Shown here in pieces: positions 34,823 through 44,776 of a DNA stretch of 64,000 nucleotides; positions within the stretch are counted from its first letter, which is position 1, and each line of letters begins with the position of its first letter. The notes under the pieces are model-generated. The model was not told where the DNA came from. It did not search any database and saw only the letters and a list, made by a program, of their open reading frames with translations. Origin of the DNA: Spirochaeta thermophila DSM 6192 (GTDB taxonomy: Bacteria; Spirochaetota; Spirochaetia; Winmispirales; Winmispiraceae); assembly GCF_000147075.1 (NCBI RefSeq), contig NC_014484.1, positions 2,001,501 through 2,065,500 on the forward strand, given 5' to 3'. A program made the position numbers and the translations under genes.

Positions 34823-35748
34823 TCGAGCGACGAGAGGGCTCCCTCCCTGAAGGTCCACGTCTTCCCGTCCTCGTCCCAGACGAAGGCATCCCCTGGGAGC
34901 ACGAGCCGCTGCCCTTCGGGCCCTGCGAGGATCACCTTCCGGGTGAGGACGTTCACCTCCAGCACCTTGTACTGGGCGTCTGCGTAGCGGAGACGCGTAT
35001 TCTCCGGCGGGAAGTGGGCCCTCTCGACCTCGTAGGTCTCGGCCTCGTAGGCGAGACAGCAGAGGAGCCTTCCACAGGGTCCCGAAATCTTCATCGAGTT
35101 GAGGGAGAGGTTCTGCGCCTTGGCCATCCTGATGGAAACCGGGACGAGGTGATCGGTGACGGCATGGCAACAGAGTCCACGGCCGCAGATCCCCACCCCG
35201 CCCAGGAGACGGGTCTCATCCCGGACGCCGATCTGACGGAGCTCTATCCGTTTCTTGAAGACCGCCACGAGATCCCGGACAAGGGCCCGGAAATCGACCC
35301 TCCCCTCAGCGGTGAAGAAGAAGAGGATCTTCGGCTCGTCCGTGAGATAGTGCACCGAGACCAGCTTCATGTCGAGACGGTGCTCCTCGATCTTCTGGAT
35401 GCAGATCCGGAAGGCCCGGTCCTCTTCCACCTTGAGGTGTTCATACCGCTCGATATCCTCGGCCGTGGCCTTGCGGTGGATGCGCCGGAGCACCTCTTCG
35501 GGCTTCCTCCCCTGGAGGAATCGGGAGATGTCCCGCACCGGTCCGAGCACCTTCCCCAGATCCTTCCCGTACTTGCTCTCTACGATCACATGATCTCCGG
35601 GGAGCGGGGTCCACCCGTGTGGCTCTCTGCAGATCTCGGTCTCGCTCGTATGGACAACCTTCACCACCCACGCAGCGGGGCTCCCCTCAGTGCGAGGTTC
35701 ACACCCCCCGCAGGAGGCACAGGGGCTCTGCCGTTCGTTCATATCCAA
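34819..35748 (-). CDS. PSP1-domain protein (RicT/YaaT-like)
   Basis: 309 residues. The PSP1 C-terminal domain is clear: ILFFFTAEGRVDFRALVRDLV, RIELRQIGVRDE, GGVGICGRGLCCH and SGPCGRLLCCLAYE, with the conserved cysteines that hold Fe-S clusters in the RicT (YaaT) complex of B. subtilis. The N-terminus adds a Cys-rich SPCASCGGCEP. YaaT-type proteins affect RNase Y-dependent mRNA maturation and DNA replication control in Bacillus. It follows the YaaR-like gene by 14 nt, a pairing also seen in the B. subtilis tmk region. Confidence 0.92.
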   Translation of the reverse strand: MDMNERQSPCASCGGCEPRTEGSPAAWVVKVVHTSETEICREPHGWTPLPGDHVIVESKYGKDLGKVLGPVRDISRFLQGRKPEEVLRRIHRKATAEDIERYEHLKVEEDRAFRICIQKIEEHRLDMKLVSVHYLTDEPKILFFFTAEGRVDFRALVRDLVAVFKKRIELRQIGVRDETRLLGGVGICGRGLCCHAVTDHLVPVSIRMAKAQNLSLNSMKISGPCGRLLCCLAYEAETYEVERAHFPPENTRLRYADAQYKVLEVNVLTRKVILAGPEGQRLVLPGDAFVWDEDGKTWTFREGALSSLD

Positions 35749-35762
35749 CGACTCTACTCGTT

Positions 35763-36263
35763 TCAGGAAAATAAATCAACGAGGAGGCCCTGGATCTCCT
35801 CCACCCGTGCGAGAAGGGAGAGCTGATCCACCTGTTGCAAGAGGATCCCCGAGACCAGACGTTCCAGCTTCTCGTCGATCACCCTCACCAGGGCGTACTT
35901 CTTCCTCCGGACGAGGTGGGATCCTGAAGTGTGCTCTTCGAGCGTGAGCATGCGCTTCACGGCGTAGGAGAGGAGGCGTTTCACCGCCTCCCTGTAGGCC
36001 CGCGCCTGGGAGAGCGTAGGATGTTCCTTGAGGCGCTCGCCGGCTTCGTGCACCCCATCGACGAGGGCTTCGAGGCTCTCTATCGCCCCCCCACCCTCAT
36101 CCGCTCCGAGGGGCCTCTCCACCTCCTGCGCCGTCTCCCTTGAGAACAGGGAGCGGAAGGAAACACGCTTCCCTCTCCGGGGTTTCCTCCCACGGGGAGG
36201 CGCACCTGCTTCGGGATGGAGCGAGGCGAAGAAGTAGCCGGCTCCGGGCTCCACCGGTTCCAT
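35763..36263 (-). CDS. YaaR-like (DUF327) protein
   Basis: 166 residues, cytoplasmic and helical. The C-terminal half, HPTLSQARAYREAVKRLLSYAVKRM, then HLVRRKKYALVRVIDEKLERL, matches the YaaR/DUF327 pattern. The N-terminus is Pro/Arg-rich. The start is the ATG at 36263, overlapping the bactofilin stop (ATGA). Function unknown; the position beside a PSP1 gene supports the family call. Confidence 0.8.
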   Translation of the reverse strand: MEPVEPGAGYFFASLHPEAGAPPRGRKPRRGKRVSFRSLFSRETAQEVERPLGADEGGGAIESLEALVDGVHEAGERLKEHPTLSQARAYREAVKRLLSYAVKRMLTLEEHTSGSHLVRRKKYALVRVIDEKLERLVSGILLQQVDQLSLLARVEEIQGLLVDLFS

Positions 36264-36643
36264 CAGCCCGCCGCCCTGGAAGGATGGATGACCGGCGTGT
36301 CCCCGTCCTGGGCTGCCTCCGGACGGACCGCACACCGGGCATGGAAGACCGCACCCTCGTCGATCCTGAGGGCTGGCGCCCGCACGGTTCCCATCACCAC
36401 TCCGGAGGAGAGGAGATGCACACCTTTCCTCACCTCCATCTCGCCCCTGAAGACCCCACCGACCGTCACCTTCCCCGCCCTGAGCACTCCCTCACACCGG
36501 GCGTTCTTTCCGATGACCACCTCTCCACTCACCTCGATGGTCCCTATCACATCCCCGTCGACACGGAGGAAGTGGGCACCCTTTATGGTGCCCTCCAGGA
36601 GTGTACCTGCACCGATGATGGAATTGACGTGTGTCTCGCTCAT
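36263..36643 (-). CDS. Bactofilin (CcmA/BacA-like)
   Basis: 126 residues. The central region is a short-repeat beta helix typical of bactofilins: GAGTLLEGTIKGAHFLRVDGDVIGTI, EVVIGKNARCEGVLRAGKVTVGGVFRGEMEV. These proteins polymerise without nucleotide and position cell-wall enzymes, setting cell shape. ATG at 36643 shares one base with the stop of the M23 peptidase gene (TGATG). The M23-bactofilin pairing is known from Helicobacter and alphaproteobacteria and fits control of helical shape. Confidence 0.92.
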   Translation of the reverse strand: MSETHVNSIIGAGTLLEGTIKGAHFLRVDGDVIGTIEVSGEVVIGKNARCEGVLRAGKVTVGGVFRGEMEVRKGVHLLSSGVVMGTVRAPALRIDEGAVFHARCAVRPEAAQDGDTPVIHPSRAAG

Positions 36644-37677
36644 CAATCCTCTACCACCACATGCTGGTGAGAGATATTCAAGAACTTGAGAGGATCGATC
36701 ACCTCGGAACCGATCATCACCTCGTAGTGGAGGTGCCGACCCGTGGAGAGGCCGGTGGACCCCATCATCCCGATCACCTGGCCCTGATGGACCTCCTGAC
36801 CCTTCTTCACCAGATAGTACTGGAGATGGGCGTACCGGGTATAGAATCCATAGCGATGGCGGATGACCACGTAGTTCCCCCAGCCCAGGGGATCCGACTT
36901 CGCCTCCACCACCTTGCCGTTCGCGGTGGCCAAGATGGGCACCGCATAGGGATAGGCGATATCCACCCCCTTGTGAAGGTACCAGTACTTGTAGAAGGGA
37001 TGGATCGAGGGACCGAAGTACTGGGTGATGATACCCCTGCCGCCCTGGACGGGCCATATGCTCGGGATGTTCACCAACAGTTCCTTCTGGGCATTCAACA
37101 CGTTCTGCACCTGTGAAAGCGAATCGACCGCCTGCTGGAGGGAAACCTTCAGCTCCCTGATCTCCGCGAGTTCCTTGATGTCCCCTGCACTGAGGGAGAG
37201 CTCGTGAGAGATCCCCGCGAGATCACCCTCTTCCTGGAGATCCTCGCCGGGATCGTCCCCCGTCTCCCCCAGAAGCGAGGCGGTCTGGGCGAGGGACTGC
37301 TTGAAAAGGGCCGCCACCTCCCGCAGTTCCGAGAGCTCACCCTTCACCTTGTCCAGGTTCGCCTCCACGGAGGAGAGCGAGGCCTCCTTCTGTTCGAGGA
37401 GGGCCGTGATGCCCGTGACCCTTGAGCCGGTCCACACGAAGCCCGCTACCACCCCCACGAGGAGGACCCCCAGAAAGAGGAGGAGGAAGAGGGACACCTG
37501 GATATTGATCACCTTGTCTTCGAAGTGGGGGATGAGCATGATGGTGTACTTCTTTTTTGCAATGCCCCCGAGCCTGCCGAGGATCCCACCTATCGCCTGC
37601 CCCAACCGTTTGATGCGCCAGAAGGCCTTCCTGCTCGCCGCCTCTTCCAGACGTTTATAATTACGTGTCACTGACAC
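36643..37677 (-). CDS. Membrane-anchored M23 (LytM-type) peptidase
   Basis: 344 residues. One membrane segment (VSLFLLLFLGVLLVGVVAGFV, about residues 61-81), then a coiled coil (about 90-185), then an M23 domain: LHKGVDIAYP (His and Asp zinc ligands) and GRHLHYEVMI (HxH). These residues are intact, so an active endopeptidase cutting peptidoglycan cross-links is expected. The start is GTG at 37677, lying inside a 15-bp palindrome. It is the first gene of the shape cluster. Confidence 0.93.
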   Translation of the reverse strand: MSVTRNYKRLEEAASRKAFWRIKRLGQAIGGILGRLGGIAKKKYTIMLIPHFEDKVINIQVSLFLLLFLGVLLVGVVAGFVWTGSRVTGITALLEQKEASLSSVEANLDKVKGELSELREVAALFKQSLAQTASLLGETGDDPGEDLQEEGDLAGISHELSLSAGDIKELAEIRELKVSLQQAVDSLSQVQNVLNAQKELLVNIPSIWPVQGGRGIITQYFGPSIHPFYKYWYLHKGVDIAYPYAVPILATANGKVVEAKSDPLGWGNYVVIRHRYGFYTRYAHLQYYLVKKGQEVHQGQVIGMMGSTGLSTGRHLHYEVMIGSEVIDPLKFLNISHQHVVVED

Positions 37678-37678
37678 G
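37664..37678. repeat. 15-bp palindrome across the M23 gene start
   Basis: CGTGTCA-C-TGACACG, two perfect 7-bp arms around one base, covering the GTG start codon and the next codons. It could be a protein-binding site or a short hairpin affecting initiation. Confidence 0.5.
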
Positions 37679-37709
37679 GAGGCACCCCTTTTTCACATCT
37701 CTTGATCAA

Positions 37710-37739
37710 AGAGTAGCATGAAGGGAAAGAGTTTGTCAA
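37710..37739 (-). promoter_or_regulatory. Promoter of the M23-bactofilin-YaaR-PSP1 operon
   Basis: Minus-strand TTGACA (37739-37734), 18-nt spacer, TACTCT (37715-37710) with TGC before it (extended -10). Predicted leader about 26 nt. Confidence 0.7.
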
Positions 37740-37753
37740 ACGGAAATAATCGA

Positions 37754-37782
37754 TTGACGGGAGGGGGAGATCATGGTATGGT
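37754..37782 (+). promoter_or_regulatory. Promoter of tatD-dusB
   Basis: TTGACG (37754-37759), 17-nt spacer, TATGGT (37777-37782) with TGG before it. Divergent from the shape-operon promoter, with 14 nt between the two -35 boxes. Confidence 0.7.
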
Positions 37783-37823
37783 AGTGACAAGTTCCCGACA
37801 TCACCATACAAAGCAGGAGACAT

Positions 37824-38597
37824 ATGCGATTGTTCGACTCGCATGCACATATAGGATTGATCCACGAAGACCCCATCGAGCAGCTCATCGTCGTCCAGGA
37901 GGCGAAGCAGGCGGGGGTGGTGGGCATCGTGAGCATCTGCAACAGCCTGCGTGATTTCTCCACCGTCTATGAAAACCTCAAGTCGGTCTCTCATGTGTAC
38001 CACGCCGTGGGGGTCGCGCCTTCAGAGGTCACCAGTCCGGGGAGAGACTGGGAACTCAAGATCGAGGAGAGCGTACGCCTCCCCCGTGTTGTAGCTATCG
38101 GCGAAACAGGCCTGGATTATTACCGAAAATTCGGCGATCGGGACTCCCAGATCGAACTCTTCATCAGGCAGCTTGAACTGGCCGAGAAGTTCGACCTCCC
38201 CGTGATCATTCACAACCGTGAGGCCGGCAAGGACGTGCTCGAGATACTGCGGGAAAAGCTCCCCCCCCGCGGCGGCATTCTGCACTGCTTCTCCGAGAAC
38301 TGGGACTTCGCCCGGAAGGCCCTCGAGCTCAATCTCTACATCTCCTTCGCGGGAAACGTGACCTACAGGAACGCCCGCGATCTCCAGGAAGTCGCGCGCA
38401 AGATCCCCCTCGATCGCATGCTGGTGGAGACCGAGAGTCCCTTCATGGTCCCGTCGGTCTATCGGGGGAAGCGCAACCGTCCCTCATACCTGGCGGAGAC
38501 CGTGAAGTTTCTCGCCGAGATCAGGGAGGAGAGCGCCGAGGAGATCGCCGAGGTCACGTGTCAAAACGCCCTCACCTTCTTCCGGATAGCACAATAG
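37824..38597 (+). CDS. TatD-family metal-dependent hydrolase
   Basis: 257 residues, TIM-barrel hydrolase; TatD proteins are Mg-dependent 3'-5' exonucleases. Metal ligands: FDSHAHI (HxH), AIGETGLDYYR (Glu), IIHNRE (His) and GILHCFSE (His). The last expected ligand, Asp in the usual ETD(S/A)P, is Glu here (VETESPFMVP). Start ATG at 37824 with AGGAGA upstream. Co-transcribed with dusB, 7 nt downstream. Confidence 0.92.
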   Translation: MRLFDSHAHIGLIHEDPIEQLIVVQEAKQAGVVGIVSICNSLRDFSTVYENLKSVSHVYHAVGVAPSEVTSPGRDWELKIEESVRLPRVVAIGETGLDYYRKFGDRDSQIELFIRQLELAEKFDLPVIIHNREAGKDVLEILREKLPPRGGILHCFSENWDFARKALELNLYISFAGNVTYRNARDLQEVARKIPLDRMLVETESPFMVPSVYRGKRNRPSYLAETVKFLAEIREESAEEIAEVTCQNALTFFRIAQ

Positions 38598-38604
38598 ATC
38601 GCTC

Positions 38605-39606
38605 ATGAACGGACATACCCGTACGGAGCCTCTGCGGATAGGGGACCGTCTCATCCCAGGCAACCTGTTCCTCGCCCCGCTCGCAGGTGTCTCGGACCTC
38701 CCCTTCCGGGAGGTCTGCATCTCCTTCGGCGCATCCATGACCTATACGGAGATGGTCTCGGCGGAAGGGATCGTCTACCACACGGGGAAGACCTTTTCGC
38801 TCGTCCAAAGAGGCCCGGAGGAGAGGTTCTGGGGCATACAGCTGTTCAGTTCACGTCCCGATATGCTCGCCCGTGCCGTGGAGGTGCTCAGTCCCCTCGC
38901 CCCCACCCTCTTCGACCTCAACTGTGGATGTCCCGTCCCCAAGGTGGTGAAGACCGGTGCAGGGGCGGCGCTCATGAGAGACCCGGAACGCGTGTACGCC
39001 ATGGTGAAGGCCATGAGACAGGCCTCGCCCGTACCGGTGACCGTGAAGATCCGCTCGGGATGGGACGAGCACTCGCTCACCTACCGGGAGGTGGCCCAGG
39101 CGGCCTTCGAGGCGGGGGCGGGAGCGGTCTGCCTCCATCCCCGCACCCGGGCCCAAGGCTATGCCGGAGCCGCCCGATGGGAACACATCGCAGACCTCAA
39201 GGCGCGACATCCCTCACACCCGATCATCGCTTCGGGCGACATCCTCTCCCCCGAGGCCGCGAGGGCGGTCGTGGAGGAGACGGGCTGTGACGCCGTCCTC
39301 GTCGCCCGCGGCGCCCTCGGCGCTCCGTGGATCTTCCGCCAGATCCGCGATCTGCAGGAGAAGGGCGGGTATGCGCCCATCTCCCTTCGGGAGCGGGTGG
39401 AGACGATGCGCGCGCATCTCGAGCGGGCCATCGCATACAAGGGGGAAGGGATCGCCTGCAGGGAGATGAGGAAGCACATGGGCTGGTACGTGAAAGGCCT
39501 CCCCGGCGCCGCACGGGTGAGGGAACGTCTGGTGAGGGCCTCGACCCGGGAGGCCTACCTCGCCATCCTGGCGGAACTCCTCCCGGACGGGGAATCGGTC
39601 CGCTAG
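38605..39606 (+). CDS. dusB: tRNA-dihydrouridine synthase (DusB type)
   Basis: 333 residues, FMN-dependent reduction of uridines in tRNA D-loops. FLAPLAGVSDLPFRE opens the barrel; FDLNCGCPVPKVVKTGAGAAL carries the catalytic Cys; HPRTRAQGYAG and the phosphate-binding IIASGDIL and VARGALGAPWIF follow. DusB is often ancestral in bacteria. Its last 4 nt overlap the convergent rlmB. Confidence 0.95.
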   Translation: MNGHTRTEPLRIGDRLIPGNLFLAPLAGVSDLPFREVCISFGASMTYTEMVSAEGIVYHTGKTFSLVQRGPEERFWGIQLFSSRPDMLARAVEVLSPLAPTLFDLNCGCPVPKVVKTGAGAALMRDPERVYAMVKAMRQASPVPVTVKIRSGWDEHSLTYREVAQAAFEAGAGAVCLHPRTRAQGYAGAARWEHIADLKARHPSHPIIASGDILSPEAARAVVEETGCDAVLVARGALGAPWIFRQIRDLQEKGGYAPISLRERVETMRAHLERAIAYKGEGIACREMRKHMGWYVKGLPGAARVRERLVRASTREAYLAILAELLPDGESVR

Positions 39607-40328
39607 AACCACCCCTGCTGCCTGCGCACCTCGTACATGAGGATGCCGGCCGCCACCGACACGTTGAACGAGTCCACGTGCCCGCGGGCAGGGATGGCGA
39701 CGAGCAGGTCGACTTCCTCCCGGAGGAGGCGGGAAAGCCCCTTGCCCTCGGCCCCGAGCACCAGACAGACCCGGCCCGAGAGATCCACCTCGTGTACAGG
39801 CTGCCCTTCCATGTCGGCACCGTAGACCCAGAACCCCGCCTCCTTCACGTGGAGGAGGGCCCGCCGGAGGTTCGTCTCCACCACCACGGGCACGAAGGCA
39901 TCGGCCCCGCTCGAGCTCTTGGAGATGGTCGCGGCGTCCTTCACCGCACGCCGTTCCGGGAGGATCACGCCAAGAGCTCCGAACTGATCCGCGGAACGGA
40001 GGATGGCGCCCACGTTGTGCGGGTCCTGGAGGTGATCGAGCGCCACGAGGAGGGCGTTCTCCTCCGCTCGTTCGCACAGATCATCGAGGGTGGCCTCCTT
40101 GAAGGTGCGGAGCACTTCGAGCGCGAACCCCCTGTGGGATCCCACGTATCTGGAGAGCTCCTGTGCGGAACAGACCTCGCTCCGTATGCCGGCCTCCCGT
40201 GCGAGCGAGAGGAAGTGGCGGTGATGGTGCGGATCGGTCACATAGAGGCAGACCACCCGCTCCCTCACCCCTGGGTCCACGAGATAGGTCTCAACGGCCC
40301 TCTTCCCCGTGATGTACACCGAGCGCAT
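39603..40328 (-). CDS. rlmB: SpoU/TrmH-family 2'-O-methyltransferase (RlmB-like)
   Basis: 241 residues. The N-terminal substrate-binding domain (YITGKRAVETYL) is followed by the SPOUT knot: LDHLQDPHNVGAILRSADQFG (motif 1), LVLGAEGKGLSRLL (motif 2) and IPARGHVDSFNVSVAAGILMYE (motif 3). RlmB methylates G2251 of 23S rRNA; the exact target here is inferred. ATG at 40328, 3 nt after the calcium-loop gene stop. Confidence 0.93.
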   Translation of the reverse strand: MRSVYITGKRAVETYLVDPGVRERVVCLYVTDPHHHRHFLSLAREAGIRSEVCSAQELSRYVGSHRGFALEVLRTFKEATLDDLCERAEENALLVALDHLQDPHNVGAILRSADQFGALGVILPERRAVKDAATISKSSSGADAFVPVVVETNLRRALLHVKEAGFWVYGADMEGQPVHEVDLSGRVCLVLGAEGKGLSRLLREEVDLLVAIPARGHVDSFNVSVAAGILMYEVRRQQGWF

Positions 40329-40331
40329 GTC

Positions 40332-40775
40332 TCATTCCCCTTCCTCGGCGGCATAGTCCTTCACGAGATCGATCTCTCCGTCGAAGTCCGTATCCTGCTC
40401 GTACCTCCGGACGAAGACTCCGTCCTCGAGGAAGACCCACAGATCGATCACATCGTCGAAATTGGTATCCACCTCCTCCCGAATGAGGATACCCTTCTCG
40501 TAATAGTAGAAGTCGTCCATCCTTCCATCGAGATTGTAGTCCATTTCCTCGTAGAGCTTCCTCCCCTCCTCGTCCATCTGTGCCCGGTAGTCGACGGTAC
40601 CGTCGTAGTTCGTGTCGTAGACGAACCAAAAGGTGTCCTCCTCTCCCAGCTCGAGCCACTGATCCTCCACCCCGTCATCGTTCTCGTCCACCGGATTCAT
40701 CCTCTCCTGCCCGACGAGGGGGAAGGCCCCCCCCAACAAGACCACCAGGGCGATCACAAGTCCCGTACGGTTCAC
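40332..40775 (-). CDS. Exported protein with five EF-hand-like Asp loops
   Basis: 147 residues from a GTG (AAGGAG upstream). Signal peptide (NRTGLVIALVVLLGGAFPLVG) then five copies of a DxNxDGxxD-type loop: DENDDGVEDQW, DTNYDGTVDYR, DYNLDGRMDDF, DTNFDDVIDLW, DTDFDGEIDLV, about 20 residues apart. Such loops bind calcium in EF-hand and thrombospondin-3 type proteins. The family is not one I can name. It forms a unit with rlmB, an unexpected partner. Confidence 0.85.
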   Translation of the reverse strand: MNRTGLVIALVVLLGGAFPLVGQERMNPVDENDDGVEDQWLELGEEDTFWFVYDTNYDGTVDYRAQMDEEGRKLYEEMDYNLDGRMDDFYYYEKGILIREEVDTNFDDVIDLWVFLEDGVFVRRYEQDTDFDGEIDLVKDYAAEEGE

Positions 40776-40861
40776 TGTAGACTCCTTGGTCCGCGTTTTG
40801 GCTCCCTAGCGTAGTTATCGTCAGGGGAGAGGAACACGCTTGAGGAAAACGTGCCGCATCC

Positions 40862-43945
<3,084 letters not shown>

Positions 43946-43946
43946 G

Positions 43947-44639
43947 TCACTCCTCTCCTTTTCCTTCGGAAGTTGTATCCGGCGTGTGTTCCTGAGTACA
44001 GACGGCCTGGGTCTCCTCGGACCGATTGCGCGCAGGCATACCCACCTTCACGCGCGCAGGCCGGAGTATGCGTCCATGAAGGGCGTAGCCCTTTTCGTAC
44101 TCCTCTATCACAGTGGGTTCCTCGAAGTCCCCCTCCTCCATCTGAAGGGCCTCGTGACGATTCGGATCGAAGGGCTGTCCCGCTGCCGAGAACTTCACCA
44201 GTCCCCATCGGGACTCGAGAACTGCATGGAGCCGCTCCGAGATCATGGCCACACCCTCGTGAAGGGTCTTCACGTCATCGGTCTGCTCGGCCGCCTCTAT
44301 CGCCCGCTCGAAGTCGTCGAGCACGGGGAGGAGGTCCTCGAGGAGTTTCTGGGTGAGGAACTTCGCCCGTTCCTCGGTCTCCCGCTGCATGCGTTTCTTG
44401 TAGTTCTCGAAGTCGGCCCGTGCCCTGAGGTACGCGTCCCGGAGAAAGGCGTTCTCCTCCTCGAGCGCGGCACTGCGCTCCTTGAGCCTCGCAAGTTCCT
44501 CCTCAGGGGTGAGCTCGCGCCCTGCCCCTCCCTCCGAGGAGGGGTGGGCCGCATCCCCTTCCTGGACATCGGTCCCAGGCGCGGAGGATCCGGCGTCTCC
44601 CGAGGCCTCATCCTGCGGTCGTGTCTCTTCGTTATCCAT
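43947..44639 (-). CDS. grpE: Nucleotide exchange factor GrpE
   Basis: 230 residues. An acidic disordered N-terminus, long helix ([33 protein letters not shown]), four-helix bundle, and beta domain with [10 protein letters not shown] and [18 protein letters not shown] chose ATG at 44639 for its AGAGGAG site; an ATG 15 codons earlier is possible. No CIRCE element (HrcA box) is visible upstream, and there is no hrcA gene beside it. Confidence 0.95.
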   Translation of the reverse strand: MDNEETRPQDEASGDAGSSAPGTDVQEGDAAHPSSEGGAGRELTPEEELARLKERSAALEEENAFLRDAYLRARADFENYKKRMQRETEERAKFLTQKLLEDLLPVLDDFERAIEAAEQTDDVKTLHEGVAMISERLHAVLESRWGLVKFSAAGQPFDPNRHEALQMEEGDFEEPTVIEEYEKGYALHGRILRPARVKVGMPARNRSEETQAVCTQEHTPDTTSEGKGEE

Positions 44640-44733
44640 GCGCTCCTCTTTGTCCTGGAGTTCCTCGTTCTTCTCCCGTGTCATTCCCCGACTCCGCACT
44701 TTTAGAGTATGAAACTTGTTGTCAGTCCGAAAA

Positions 44734-44760
44734 ATACTAACAGAGGGAAAGCACCGTCAA
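44734..44760 (-). promoter_or_regulatory. Possible promoter of grpE-dnaK-dnaJ
   Basis: Minus-strand TTGACG (44760-44755) and TAGTAT (44739-44734) separated by only 15 nt, shorter than usual. Heat-shock sigma elements were not recognised. Confidence 0.35.
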
Positions 44761-44776
44761 CCCGCCTCGCACGGCG

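Noticed and set aside
44639-44776. CIRCE (HrcA) element upstream of grpE
   Set aside because: I looked for TTAGCACTC-N9-GAGTGCTAA and found no such inverted repeat.
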